Below, piece by piece: positions 37,358 through 50,310 of a stretch of 64,000 nucleotides of DNA; positions within the stretch are counted from its first letter, which is position 1; each line of letters begins with the position of its first letter. This DNA is from Pardosa pseudoannulata (lineage: Eukaryota > Arthropoda > Arachnida > Araneae > Lycosidae): positions 109,848,691 through 109,912,690 of the forward strand of contig CM063502.1 in NCBI GenBank assembly GCA_032207245.1, written 5' to 3'. The position numbers and the translations under genes were made by a program. The notes beneath the pieces were generated by a model. The model was not told the DNA's origin. It was given only the letters and a program-made list of their open reading frames with translations, and ran no database searches.

Positions 37358-39213
37358 ATGGATAAATGTAAAAGAAAAAGAACATATTATTTTAACGATG
37401 AATGGGAACATCTATATTGTTTTATTGATTACAAAAGGAAGTGTATTTGTTGTGTAATAATAGTGTTGCGATTCCCAAGAAAAGTAATATTGAACGACAT
37501 TTTAAGACCGTTCATACCAATTTTGATAGTGACTATCCAATGAACTCTGAAATTAGAAGAAAAAAAATTATTTCTTTAAAATCTTCAATAACTAACCAGC
37601 AAAGTTTTTTTACTAAACCACTGCAACTTCATAAAACAGCAACGATCGCGGCATATAAAATATCGCATTTGCTAGCTAAGAATAAAAAATCATTTACAGA
37701 TGGAGAATTAGTGAAAGAAGCCATGTTAGAAGCTGCTGATTTACTTTTTGAAGAATTTAAAAATAAAAAAGAAATAGTTTCAGCTATAAACACGTTGCAA
37801 TTATCAGCACGAACTGTTACTAGAAGAATTGAAATAATTGCAGAGAATTTGAAGGCAGAATTAGCAAATGATATGGAAGATTATATTTTCTTTTCGCTAC
37901 AGATGGATGAATTGACAGACGTGACAAGTATATCACAGTTAGCAATTTGCGTGAAGATGGTATTTTCTGATTTTACAACAAAAGAAGAATTCCTTAAAGG
38001 TCTGCCATTAAAGGGAAGCACCAGAGAAGAAGATATCTTTTCTACTTTTAAAAAGTATATAACAGATGTAAAATTACCTGTACAAAAGTTATCGTCAATT
38101 ACAACAGACGGGGCACCAGCGATGACTGGTAAGAAAAAAGGATTTAATGCCTTATGTAGACAGGATTCCTTATTACCTAAATTTATTTCTTATCATTGCC
38201 TCATACATGAGGAAATGTTATGCGCAAAAACAATCAGTTTTCAACACGTATTTACGATAGTAACAAAAATTATTAATTCCATAAGATCGGGAGCTATGCA
38301 ACACAGATTGTTTAAATTACTTTTAGAAGATGAGGACGTTCAGTTCACAGATCTTCTTTTACATACTGAAGTGAGGTGGCTGAGCAGAGGTAAAATACTT
38401 GAGCGGTTTATCATGCTTTTGCCACAAATAAAGGAATTTATTGCACCAAGAGGCGAATTTTACGAGCAATTAGAAAATAAGGATTGGCTAATCGACCTCG
38501 GATTTCTGACAGATATAACGGCAAAGTTGAAGAAATTAAATTTAAACATACAAGGGAAAAATCAGCATATCGCTGACATGATTAGTGCAGTAAATGCATT
38601 CAAATGCAAGTTAGTGTTGTTGAAATCCCATTTGTTGAAAAAAATCATTATCATATTTCCAACATATAAAATATACTGTTGAGAGTTTAAATTTGAATAA
38701 TGAAAATTTTACTGCTACATCATATTTAGAAATTATAGATAAGCTAATAGAAGAGTTTTCTTCTAGATTTGAAGATTTTGCAGCATTAGAACCCGTTCTA
38801 AGATTTTTTATAAATCCATTCAATGTTACTGAAGATGATGTCCTTGAAATAGTTTCAGTGTAGACCTAGAATTAGAAATAATAAACTTGCAAAGTGATAT
38901 TATTTTAAAAGCGCATAGTAATGATAAAATGTTTTGGAACTTAGTCGATGAAAATAAGTATCCTATTTTAAGGAAATGTGCGCTAAAAATTTATTCATAT
39001 TGTGCAACAACATACAATTGCGAGTCTTTGTTCTCAAATATGAAATATTTGAAATCAAAATACCGAACAAAGCTTAATGACTCACATTTAGATAATTGTT
39101 TAAGGACCGGGAACTCTAAATATATAACCAATTATAAGAAATTAGCTGAAAATATGGACACCCAGTTTCACACTGAATTATATGTATCATTATGTATGAC
39201 ACCAACAAAATAA
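37358..39213 (+). pseudogene. Inner hAT transposase, BED finger to dimerisation domain, frameshifted
   Basis: Read in pieces: 37358-37440 gives the start of a BED zinc finger (NDEWEHLYCF...CICC). A one-base shift then leads into the 413-residue frame 37441-38682, which opens CNNSVAIPKKSNIERHFKTVH, the rest of the finger. That frame holds MDELTD (residues 155-160), TTDGAPAMTG (221-230), CLIHEE (253-258) and EVRWLSRG (310-317), the RNase-H-like core of SCAND3/ZBED/GTF2IRD2-type hAT transposases. A second shift near 38640 leads to LIEEFSSRFEDFAALEPVL. A third near 38860 leads to 38887-39213 with CESLFSNMKYLKSKYR, the dimerisation domain. With at least three shifts it is inactive, though decay looks modest. 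Confidence 0.9.
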
Positions 39214-39339
39214 AGTTATAAAAAAATCTTTTTTTTTTAATGCCTATTTATACCTGTTGATTATCTGTAAAATATGCGCCCTCGGTGATTTTCAAATTTA
39301 GTATTGCGCCCTTAAGGACATAGAGGTTGCCGACCCCTG

Positions 39340-39640
39340 CTCTAAATCATCTTCATTTTCATCGCTTTCAGTAGAAGATTTTGTTTCCTCGTTTACTATT
39401 GAAATGGACTTTTCAAAAAATTGTAATTTGTTCCAAATATTCTTTAAATGTTGCACAGTCTGTACCTTTTGTGGCGTGGAAAGCAAAATTTGATAACGCG
39501 GGTCCAAATAAACTGCTCCTACTAAACTATCAATTTCTATTAACAATGCTTCCCTGTTAGATAACTGATTATATAAAATATCTGCAAAGAAATTTTTTAA
39601 ATTTCGTAACTTTATTAACAGTAACAAAATGACTGAAAGA
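39340..39640 (-). pseudogene. Outer hAT transposase, upstream half of the interrupted tail
   Basis: The minus-strand frame has LIEIDSLVGAVYLDPRYQIL and then VQHLKNIWNKLQFFEKS, ending in an acidic linker exactly at the inner element's target site. YLDPRY is a common hAT motif preceding the dimerisation domain. The domain continues across the insertion at 36862. Transposase similarity stops toward 39640, close to the terminal repeats, so the N-terminal two-thirds is missing. Confidence 0.85.
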
Positions 39641-39759
39641 TATATCGAACCGAAATAAACTGATATTTTTTTCGGTTCAGTTCTGGTTTTCGTTCCGACA
39701 AAAATAACGGTTTTTTCCGGTTTTCGGTTCAGTTCCGGTTCGAAGCCCTGTTTAAAACT

Positions 39760-42700
39760 ATAAACATAACTTTGATATGAAAAACACCAAGATAAACAGC
39801 AGAACCCTATATGGGGACACAATCAATATATAGATGTAAAAAGAAATATGGATTCTTAAATATGTGTCACATAACATTGTTTCATGGCATAAAGTCAAAT
39901 ATTTTCAATTACAACTTAAAATTACAGAACATAACCAGGGTGTCTACTAAATTCCTAGGAGTCTATTTCCTGACATTTTGAAGAATTTCTTAGCATATGT
40001 TATTTAAAAATTTTTATAATCATATAATATTTGGAGGTTAAGGTAGCATACTTCAATACTGTCTGGTGAACACCATTACCTTGAGAACATGGTGACCATT
40101 GAACATTATTATGTAGTATGGAGAAAAAAAGAAAGAATTCATCTTTGATTTAACTAGACATTTTAGCAACAATATCATCACTTGGTTGATTCTGCTCTAT
40201 AAGCATATCTAAATAGAGCAACCCAGCACAAAAAATATCACCCTATTCAGACCTAAATAAGGAAATTTTATGATCTCAGGAAAAAGAAGATAAAAAATGG
40301 CCCAATTAAAAATTCCAAAAGCTGATGACATCAAGATTGTTACCTTTGATGCACTAGCAGATTTAATCAACTGGTTCCATACAAATGGAAAATTGGTTTA
40401 TTGAATTGTTAAGGTAAATATTTTTTTTTTTTTAATTATTACATATAACTAATATTTTAGACACATTTTCTACTTTCCAGACTTCTTTATCACATTTGCC
40501 ATTTTCCTGACAAGTACACACCTTCATAATACTAACTGTATTTAAGAAGTATTCAAAATGTTGTAAAGTGAAATATGATAATAAGCATTTCAACTTTTAT
40601 AATTTAAATAAAATTATAGAACAAATACAGGCACAGCATTTGGCATTATTTTAATTTTCATGTGAAAACATTCAATTCACTTTCTGACATTTTTGTTGTA
40701 TGTTTTCTCAATTAATACTGGACATCAAAAATCAGGAATTCATAAATGAATTATTTCCATACGAAGGCACATTAAAACTTCATTATCACATTAAAATAAT
40801 TGTTTTTAAATAACTAAAAATTTTAACCATGTTTGCTCAAGAAAAATTTGTTCCAACATTCCAATATGTCTTTTCAATAAAAAATGAGTAATGCTAGCCT
40901 ATTTTTAACTTACAAATAAAAAATATCTCACATCTTAAGATAATTTTTAAATTCAAATTATGAATTTTCAAATTCAGTAATTTAATTTCAGTAATTTAAT
41001 TTTCAAATTCAGTAGTATTACATTTTAAATAATAAACCACTAGCAAAAGGGAGTGTATGAATATTTTTGAACTTCTCATAAAAGTCATAAAATAAGAATT
41101 AGATAAATTACTAAATTTATTAAATCAAGAAAGGAATGTATAAAAATCCACTCCCTAAAATGAAGTAGTGGAGGGTAGTGGAAATTCTGGCTAAAAAATG
41201 TCAACTTTAGAGAGCTAAGTCTCAACATTCAGCAGATCAACATGTCAACAATAAGCATGCAATGGAAAATTAATACATCCCCTATATAATAACAGCCTAA
41301 GGTTATCTGTCCGCCTGTCCTCCAATTTATGAAACGGCTAAACCTGGAATGGATATTGAATCCTTGATGAGTTAGGGTTAGCAAAATTCACAGTTTATTT
41401 TCTCCTAAACTGTCGATCTGATTCTAAAATAAATTGGCATAGATATGCTTCATATAGCAGCGAAAAATACTGTCATCTTTAAAATGTTTGAAATCCCCCA
41501 TTTCCCCCCTTTTCAAGCGTTTAATGTCACTATTTCAAGCCCTATTTTCTTGGTTAATGGCAGGCAATTAAATTTATCACTTCATCACATAAGTAGGTGA
41601 CAGTAACATTATTTTCTAGCATTATGACTTCATTCCTTTAACTATCTCATTTAATCAATTCTTATTTTAAATTATTTAAATATTGTCTACATTATTTTCA
41701 TATATTTTATTACTGAACTTAGATATTGAGTAAATAATTTTCTTTTATATTTGGCTTATATAATAGATTACGTACATAAGTGATAGTTTTAATCATTAGT
41801 TATCATTGATTATTTTTTATTGCAATGAAAATTTCATCACTGGTATTAACAACAAATTTTTTTCATGAAAGTCTAGGAGTCTATTTCATGGACTAATAAA
41901 TATCTAACATTCAAGTTACATATCTTTGAAAATTAAGAAGTCTGTTTGTTTTTTATACATAACCACATGTTTGATTAAATGAATTCAACGTAATTCTAAA
42001 CTGCATTCACAGTATTGGGAGACTTTAGAGGAGTATGAAGATAAACAAATTATTGAGCATGTACCAGATAATTCTCAGCCAAAAAACAAACCATTTTTTA
42101 CCTACCTCATAGGGTACTTTACAATTCTGGAAAACTAAAAATTATACTGAACCTATTATATGATGGGTTATATGTTAGTATATCAGGTTCTCTCAGATAT
42201 ACTTATATTAGAAAATATGCTAAATAATATTAGAAAAGAAAAAGCTTTGATTTATAAATATAAGGCTGTTCTCTATTTTTTTTATTTCTGACTTTTGTTT
42301 TCTTCATATATGAGCAACAAATATGTCAGCCACATAAAAATTTCTAAGACATAAAATAACATGAATTCAACAAAAACCCACACATAAAAAAAAAGAAAGA
42401 ATTAACACTAAAATGATGATTACCATTCAAATAATATTTAAAAATGATGATTTACATAGATTACATTCTTGTTGACATATTACTGTTAAAAGCATATTTC
42501 CCTGACTGGGAAAGGAGTTAAAAAAATAGCAGACCTGTATTAACAACAACAACAAAAAAAACTAAAACTAAATAAGACAGATTAACTTTAATTACCCCAC
42601 ATGCATACATGAAAGTATAGGATAGATAAATCTAACAGACTAGTACATATTGAACAACTACAGCAGCACATTTGATATTTAAATTTTAACACTGTGGACA

Positions 42701-45440
42701 TTCTACACTGAATTTAAAGGTATAAATGTTATTATGTAACTAATGAAAATAAATAGGTGACTTTGGTAATTTAAAAAATAAACATGTAAAATTTGAATTC
42801 TTATAAAAGATGATATAAATACCTTTAAGCTGAAGAAACACATGATTAATTTTCCTAAAGAGAAGAAAGATTTTTAATACATGGCCCATTAAAAAATTTA
42901 AAAATTGACAATATGATGCATATAAAATAAAATTTGCATAAATATGTTAGTAACCAAATAAAAGTGCTAACACAAACTAATAGGAAATACATGCAATACA
43001 AAACATATACTTCAAATGAGCAATCAGTGAATATAAATAAAATTTTAAAATAAATGCAGATATCGCAAAAGTTCAATGATTATATGTAAATGAGGGGAAA
43101 AAGAATTAGTGAAAGCGAAAATAAGACAAGCTTATCATGGAATGCAATATATTAGTTTTTCCAGTAATGGTACTCAGAAAGAGAAAATGACATTTATGGC
43201 TATGCAAATAGTTAAAATAAATAAATATATACAGCATTGAAAAAAAAAAGATAAAATTTTGAAGAATCATGAAGATGGGTTATGGTCCTTAAGTATACAA
43301 CAATATATGACTATGTAAAAATACATACAAATGTGGATCATTTCAGTTATGCATATGTATGTATGTGGTATGAGAATGTAAACAAAGTTCAAATAAATTC
43401 TATAAGCTTATTTTCTATCACAATTTTCCTGTAATGTACAGCTTTTTATACTTTTGTGCACAGTAATGAATAAGAAGATATAGAAAATCTGTTTCATTAC
43501 AAGTAAATACTATTAATTAGTTAGCATATAGTCTAAATCAAAAGAAACAAGAATTCAGAATATATGATCTACTGCAAAATGCTAGTACAAATTTAATGTT
43601 TTGCAGGTAAATAATATTACTTCCTAGACATTACTTAAATAAAATTATATATAAAAAAATTTTGGTTATCCCATACATATTTATTTGTAACATGGACCAC
43701 ATTACGGATTACAATTTCACAATACACATATCAATGTTTAAAAAAAAATTAAACCATCCCTATTTATTCATAATGATTGTATTAATGATTATTTGACAAA
43801 CATATAATATCCCTTTGTACATTGCAGAATAAAAGTTTAATCTTTTGAAACATTATCTAAAATAATTAAATGAAATTTTTAAATGAATATTTAATAACTG
43901 GTTTTCATTTTAAAGTTTTATTTTCATACATTAAAATAAAGTAATAATGAAAATGCATAATTTTCAGCAATGTGCATCCAACTACTACACCTTCTGCTAA
44001 AAACTATGCTATTGTTTATAATGCTTCTATTTCCAGAGTTATGTAGTTGCATTTGAAAACTCAATTTTATTTATTTTTTTACTACTTTTTTTAAAAATAA
44101 AGTCACCATAAAGCATACATTAAAACCAAATAAATCTGTGTATGCCTTGAAGAGGACTACATTTCGAAAAGTCTAAAATATAAAACAACTTTTTTTTGTT
44201 CAGAATGTCTATTTAAAACTAAAAGTTTTTTATATTAAATTTAAACATTAAAGCTTAAAACATATTTCTGTTCTTTGACAAATAATAGGCTACAGACTTC
44301 AGAATATACCATTAATTTTACTTTATAAATTTATAAACCTAAAAATTATTTTTTGCATACAGTTATAGTGGTGCCTTGACTAACTCAGTTTAATTCCCTC
44401 CAAGATTGAACTAGTAACTCAAACTATTCATAACTTAAATCAATTTTCCCTTTTGAAGTGAAGCAAATGACAATATGCTCAAACGACTCCTTATACCTCA
44501 AGGAAAATAACCTTCAAATTGTTATACATGTTTCCAAATAAGAAAAATAAACTTATTAATAACAAATGCTGTTATAAAATTTATTACAATAAATTCACAG
44601 CAATAAATTGTTTAAGTACAATGTACATCATTTACTCTGGACAGCAAACAAATTGAAGATCTTGTCCGAGGTACAGAAAAGATTAAATAAAGTAATTTAA
44701 TCTTATTTGTTTATTCAACAGTCCTAATAGGAATATAGCTTGACAAGTTCATAAGTCAATTTCCTCAAAGGTCAAATGAATTTATTTCATTAAAATATTT
44801 GAAATTTATTTATGCCAGTCTCCTAAAAATCTTCCAAATACTAAAGCAAATTTTCACTAGTTATGCTTTCTTAACATTCAAAATGTGTATTTAGGGTGAA
44901 TAAATATTGTATGCAAATATACTAAAACATAATATAAGAGTCTGCAAAGAAATAAACAACTTTTATATAAGTTGTATATAAACTACATATAAGAAATTAG
45001 TTTTCTTTCACATTACATTTTAGAGGATGATCTTTTCACCTATCAAGTTTACTTGAATCTCAAACTTCTTCAATCCAAATATATCATTTAATTGAAAACT
45101 TGTAAGTTAAAAATTCATATAATTCATATATGGAGTCAATCAGTCAAAGTACAGCTGAATTTCAAATTATAATTAGAAGTCTAAGTGATGTAAAATTGAC
45201 TTTATATTACTATTACACTCTAGCAACACAACATACATACATATAAACACTGAAACCATAGAATATTCTTTGTCAATTAAATAGTTTGTAAATGAATTGC
45301 ACAAAGCATTTAACTAAAGCTATTATATGAGATAATTTGGCTGTTGATAAGTTAATTTTGGCTGTGCAAGCAAAAAGAAAAATTTTTTTTAAAGATGCCA
45401 GTGAAAATTTTGAGAACTTTAAATTTTAATTAAATTTCTG
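39760..45440. other. AT-rich intergenic stretch between converging genes
   Basis: No convincing exon. Near 41280-41400, a GC-richer block (AAGGTTATCTGTCCGCCTGT) looks like the edge of a repeat. The rest may include distal 3' untranslated sequence of the REEP gene. Confidence 0.4.
40297..40404 (+). other. Small open frame of 35 codons, unassigned
   Basis: The frame MAQLKIPKADDIKIVTFDAL continues for 15 residues to a TGA and has an in-frame stop just upstream of the ATG. Composition is less AI-biased than neighbouring noise. No family recognised; it could be chance or a decayed fragment. Confidence 0.15.
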
Positions 45441-46353
45441 GTATATGTACAGGGATGTTGCGCCCCTTCAAGTATTTCGTAGCAGTTTTCGGAGCAGCAA
45501 AACTTTAAATTTATAGCAGGAGAAAGCATTTTCGTAGCAGTCAAAATCTTGATTTGGAGCAGGATATAGTGTTTTTGTAGCAGTTAAAGTAACGATTTAA
45601 AAAATAAACTTAAGTTTGTGAATGATTGGTTAATAGCATTCGGAACGGCCAAATATTCAATAATTTCTGATATGGTTTGTTGGTTTTGTATATGCAATAT
45701 ACATATATTTCTATGTAATTAGTATAATCATATAAAAGATTATAAAGTATTAGCATTAAAAACCAAAGCTAAAGAATTACTAGTAAGGTTCCTTATTACA
45801 GCTTCAGTATGAATTTATTTGTTAACAAGAAAGTATTCTTTACAGCATGATGCTTAAAGAGTTATTACACATGATTACAAGCAATATCAATAGGATATTT
45901 ACTTTTCATTCACAAAATCAAATGAAATAGCACTAAAAAAGGATCAGACAGAAGAGGAAAGCCATCATTTTCCCTTCAGTGTAATGTAAAAAATATATCA
46001 AGTGGTCATATATTTTTTGGTCAAGATCATAAAGAATGTACTTAGTTGTAAAGATAATTTTATCTTTCAACGTGTTGGCTGAGTTCTGAACAAGGATCAG
46101 TTCAAACAGGAGAATAATTCCCAAGGTGGAAAGATGCAGATGAACATCACTACTACATACAAAAGACAGTACTTACAGATGAAGATACAAATGCCCTTTA
46201 AAGATTAAGAGGTGTAAATAGAAGATAAAATGAACAGCAAAAAATAGATGATGTTTTGTGCATTGCTACTCCAGCCTTTAAAAGTTATTTTGATGAGTTT
46301 CGTCTCTCCATTTATTGCAAAACAATCAATAAGCCTAAAAATCCCAATTCCAA

Positions 46354-46356
<3 letters not shown>

Positions 46357-46385
<29 letters not shown>
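46357..46385. repeat. (T)n homopolymer, 29 bp
   Basis: A pure T run inside the 45450-49375 element. Confidence 0.9.
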
Positions 46386-46390
<5 letters not shown>

Positions 46391-46702
46391 TACTTGGAAA
46401 ATAAAATGATAAAATATTTTATATGAACACCTTCAGCAAGGTGATACATAAGACTGCTCCCCCTAATACTCTTTCAAGATTAGGTTAACCAGGGTGGTCA
46501 CAAAAAATGCACTCCAATATTCTCTCATTTCTAAATTATTTTTGTAAAATAATTGCATTTAAACTACTTTATTTTAAATTAACTAAATATAATTAAAAAC
46601 TGAAAAATAATGAGACAAAATGAAACTTTCAATGCTGATATGAGTAATTTTAGGCATCCAATTACAACTGTTATATTAAATAATTAGCTATTTAAATATT
46701 TA

Positions 46703-47632
46703 AGGTATCCGTCTACATTCAGAGAACTTTTTTCTTTAAACGTAGAAAACTAGTTCATGTTTTTATATTTTTAGATTTATTTTTTATATTACCATAGAGA
46801 ATTGCACTTAAAAAATTTATTCCTGGAAAGGTTTTTATAAAATTTCTAATAAATGAAGAAAATTTAGTAAAAAAATTGGGGGTTTTTTCAAAAGGTCTAA
46901 TTTTTTAATAAATTAAATTATTTCAAGATTTTTGATGCAACACATTTCTTATACACTGGACTAGTGAATCACCTAAAATCTTTGCTTAATTTACATTTGG
47001 CAAAAAATTTCGGTCCTTCAAAATCATACACATTGAATTTTTAATGAATTTTCATTACCTTTATATCTAACTATGAGTGTAACATCATTAAAAATTATCA
47101 AAATTTAAAGCTTTAAGGTCATTCATTAGTAAATACTATCAAAAGCATTCATAATAATTTTCAACAAAATATTTTAAGAACTTTTTGAGAAATTAGATTT
47201 CAAGTTTCAATATTTTATTAAAAATACCGTTCTGAGAAAAACGCATTTGAAGTTTATGAAAGCAACTTTAACACTTTAAAAAAATTAAAATACATGTTTA
47301 AAATTCCCCACACTTTCTTGCTTCAAAACTTTCTAATTGCCAAGTTGCTAATTATTAAAAATGCTAAAAAATTTTTTAAGTAATCTTTGAAAATTTAAAA
47401 AGTTTTGTCCAGAAAATGCTCTTTAAATTCACAACTTCCGGTTCCGAAGTCGCTCTTCCGTTTTGTTTTTACAGCTGTCACTGATATTTAAACAGCTGTA
47501 ACTTTTCTTTAAAATGCCATAAAGACAAAACAAAAACAGATTTAGAAGCCTAAAAGTTGAAATTTTATAATAGAGAAATAAAAAAATATGATTTTTGGCA
47601 AAAAATGACGTTTTTAACGTAGACGGATACTT
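46703..47632. mobile_element. MITE with GTATCCGTCTAC inverted ends, ~930 bp
   Basis: The left end TAAGGTATCCGTCTAC at 46701 and the right end GTAGACGGATACTTTA (to 47634) are inverted copies with one mismatch. A TA duplication is plausible. There is no coding content. It is nested in the 45450-49375 element. Confidence 0.7.
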
Positions 47633-48060
47633 TATAGTTATATAAAATTATTCATCTTATTTTTCTCTAACTTTATTTTAATTTCGCTGTATTTTTTAAA
47701 ATTAGTCAGCATCCTTTTATATCCTTTACGAGATCCTATACTAAATTTGCATTTCACTATAGTATGCATTAAGACTGGGCGATGTATCGATATATCGTGA
47801 AATATCGATAAAGATTACTCCATCCCGACACTGATTTCCAAACTTTGAGTTCGGATCAAGATGTGAACGAACTCTTATATAGCTAAACTGATCGTCAAAC
47901 TCTGATGTGAAATCGTTTTTCCGATATCATAACAGTATTAGAGTATACGAGGCATAGTGTTCCTAAAAGTCACGTTCCGACATATAAACATAATCTTTCC
48001 GATTTTACAACTTCTAGTTACATAGCACATGCACAATGAAACGTCCTTTTATATAAACAC

Positions 48061-48235
48061 CAAACGATGGCCGAATGGATAAAGGGTTGCTATTCGGTAC
48101 CGGAATTCGCGGGTTCGAATTCCACTATTGGTATGGATATTCGTAGTCATTCGAATCAGCTTTAAGCAGAAGGTGACGGTCTCATTAGCCCTTGTATAGC
48201 GGAGCAGTAAACTGTAGCACTCCAACTAACTGATA
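48061..48235 (+). mobile_element. Family A SINE, plus-strand copy
   Basis: Head CGATGGCCGAATGGATAAAG, B-box GGTTCGAATTCCAC, then TATGGATATTCGTAGTCATT and CAGCTTTAAGCAGAAGGTGA, ending near TGTAGCACTCC. It is nested within the 45450-49375 element. Confidence 0.9.
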
Positions 48236-48683
48236 TTTGAACACCCGATTTTGCGACACAGAGAGAAACGCGGTATATCAGGGAACAGCAATTTATCTAC
48301 ATCGCAAAATCGTTATTTCGTCCTAATTGAAGAATCCCAATAAACATTGGAAATAAATAAAAGAGAGAAACGCATGGAAATGAGGAAAACCTCGACTATT
48401 CACAAATACGGAACTTCAAGTTCAATAGCGAGACGCTGGGTGGGGTCTGCATCAAGATATTTTTGTGACACGTTTGTATGGAAAAGTTATAACTTCCGCG
48501 TCCGGCCAGTGCAGGAAATTCTTGTTATGACATGTTTGTGCAGGCTCGTTTCAAACCAATTTTTTCCCGGTGGTAAAGAGCGGAAAACAGTAAATTGGCT
48601 TTACAAAAAATAAAATAAATTAAAAAATAAATAAATCTGAATATTCTAGATTGTTGAATTTCCATATTTTCCTGATCTGATTA

Positions 48684-48832
48684 CTATTTTTAATAGGCTG
48701 CAAACATTACGTTTCGGGAAGAGTACTAGTCTCCAAGATGATGAAAATCTCATATCAAGTGATGATAGTCTCACCAATATATGCAAATTTCTTTCCAATT
48801 TAGAAAGATTTAGAAATAGCAAAATTTTTTAA
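48684..48832 (+). other. Coding-like tail near the right end of the large element
   Basis: After an acceptor-like TTTTTAATAG, a frame reads LQTLRFGKSTSLQDDENLIS, then SDDSLTNICKFLSNLERF and a stop. Its position just inside the right subterminal repeats suits the last exon of a transposase. It is not recognised by motif. Confidence 0.3.
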
Positions 48833-50261
48833 AAAAAAAAAAAAAAAAGCAGAATTTTCTAAAAGAATTGGAAATTTCCACAAGCGCACTAAAATTTGCA
48901 AAAGAGAGCAGAAATTGGAGGAGAAGCAGAAATCGGCTGTAGAAATCAAGTAGAACTCCACCAAAATGTGGAAAATTTCTATCGCTGTACATGCTATAAA
49001 CGTATTTCTTTTCGTTAAGCACAATTTTAATTGAATTTTTTTTTTCTTTTTGTCAATCTTGAGTCTGTAGTACGAAAGAGCAGCAGTATGTCTGAAGAAT
49101 GAAATTTTTTCTTCTTATTTCATGCACTTTTACCTGACAAAGTAGGAAAAATAAATATGACATATTCACTCTAAAGTCTAGCATTCAGCGATGTTCAACG
49201 GGAAAAAAGTTCGTCTCAGATTTGTAGAACTAACGTAATTACTAAACGTGCAAAAACTGCAAAAATTTGTAAAAGGGTGCAGTTTCAGCGCAATTTCTTC
49301 TAAAATACCGTTTTTGGAGCAGCTGGGAGCAGATATCGGAAATTGGCGCAGTTTGGCGCAGCCGCAACATCCCTGTATGTATAAACAGGGCATGCAAGCC
49401 CACAGGTATTCAATAGAATATCTATTATTAAGTATATGCATTGATAGGGAGTACCAAATACTATTTTGCACGCAGGAATAAGGGACAGCCAAATACTACC
49501 TTGAACACAAGCAGTTAATAGCCCAGAACAGGCCTTCTATTGGCTAAAATAAATGTGTAATTTAAAAAAATGAAAGAGAGAAAGCAAACAAGCTTTAATA
49601 AAGTGTGTAAAATATAATTTTAAGTCTGATTACAGTAGCAAAATATAAGTAAATAAACTAGAAGTATAGAAGAAAACAGAAATGACAAAAGGATATTGAT
49701 GTTTAAAGGACTCTATAATGGTATATAGCTTAATTATGCCACTACAACTAGAGAGATAGCAATAAAAAAAGACACAATTTAATTTAAAATGCTGTACAGA
49801 TACATGTCACATATAACTAAAATAAATCATAATAAAAAATAAAGTTTAGTAAATTACTTAATACAGTGTAACATATATATGTATACATACATGTTTATGT
49901 ATATGTATATATATATGTATGCATGATTGATGAGAACACTTAATATTACTTGCAGAACTGGATGAGCTACAACTCAACTTAGCAAGCATTATGCATAAAA
50001 ACATGAGAAGACCAACTGGAACTGACCATGAATGTGTGCAGACAGCATACAGCTTTTACCTTTAGCTTTCAACTCTAAGACTGGCATAAATGTGAAATAT
50101 AATGACTTTAAACATTTACCCTGGACAATCTTTTGTAAATATTTGTAAATGATTTATCCTTTAATTAAATAATTTAGTTCTTTTAAATTCAACCCAGTGA
50201 AATATTTCATTTTGGGGATACCCCTCTACACACACACACATATAGAGATAAACTAAGGTTT

Positions 50262-50262
<1 letters not shown>

Positions 50263-50308
<46 letters not shown>
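50263..50308. repeat. (A)n homopolymer, ~46 bp
   Basis: A pure A run. No 3' retroelement sequence was recognised immediately before it, so a retroposon tail is unproven. A short TGAA/GAAT repeat lies near 50374-50392. Confidence 0.9.

Positions 50309-50310
<2 letters not shown>

Larger units (their letters stand above)
36871..39339 (+). mobile_element. Inner hAT element (2469 bp), ZBED/SCAND3-like
   Basis: Ends CAGGGGTAGGGAACG (left) and CAGGGGTCGGCAACC (right, complement) are flanked by a perfect 8-bp duplication CTCTAAAT at 36863-36870 and 39340-39347. The element interrupts the outer transposase frame and itself contains a SINE. It holds a near full-length but frameshifted transposase on the plus strand. 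Confidence 0.95.
36087..39750 (-). mobile_element. Outer hAT element (3664 bp including nested insertions)
   Basis: Inverted ends CAGGGCTTCGAACCG occur on both sides, with a perfect 8-bp duplication TTTAAAAC at 36079-36086 and 39751-39758. Subterminal repeats of GGTTCAGTTCCGGTTTTCG occur on both sides, inverted. It carries a minus-strand transposase tail split by a second hAT. Without the insertion and duplicated target it would be about 1.2 kb, so it had already lost the N-terminal part of the gene. Confidence 0.95.
45450..49375. mobile_element. Large terminal-inverted-repeat element, 3.9 kb
   Basis: Ends read CAGGGATGTTGCG on both strands. Shared flanking bases are TATGTA (45444-45449 and 49376-49381); extending to eight gives TATATGTA against TATGTATA. 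Subterminal repeats containing GTAGCAG/GGAGCAG occur at both ends (45480-45590 and 48850-49360). hAT affinity is inferred from the CAG start and subterminal repeats, but no transposase signature was recognised. At least two further elements are nested inside. Confidence 0.75.

Noticed and set aside
41280..41880. Possible Helitron or other repeat edge (CCCTATATAATAACAGCC...)
   Set aside because: Looks like a dispersed-repeat start, but no partner end, hairpin or coding part could be defined.
47780..47830. TGGGCGATGTATCGATATATCG, resembling a transposon terminus
   Set aside because: No inverted partner was found within the surrounding element, so no boundary can be given.
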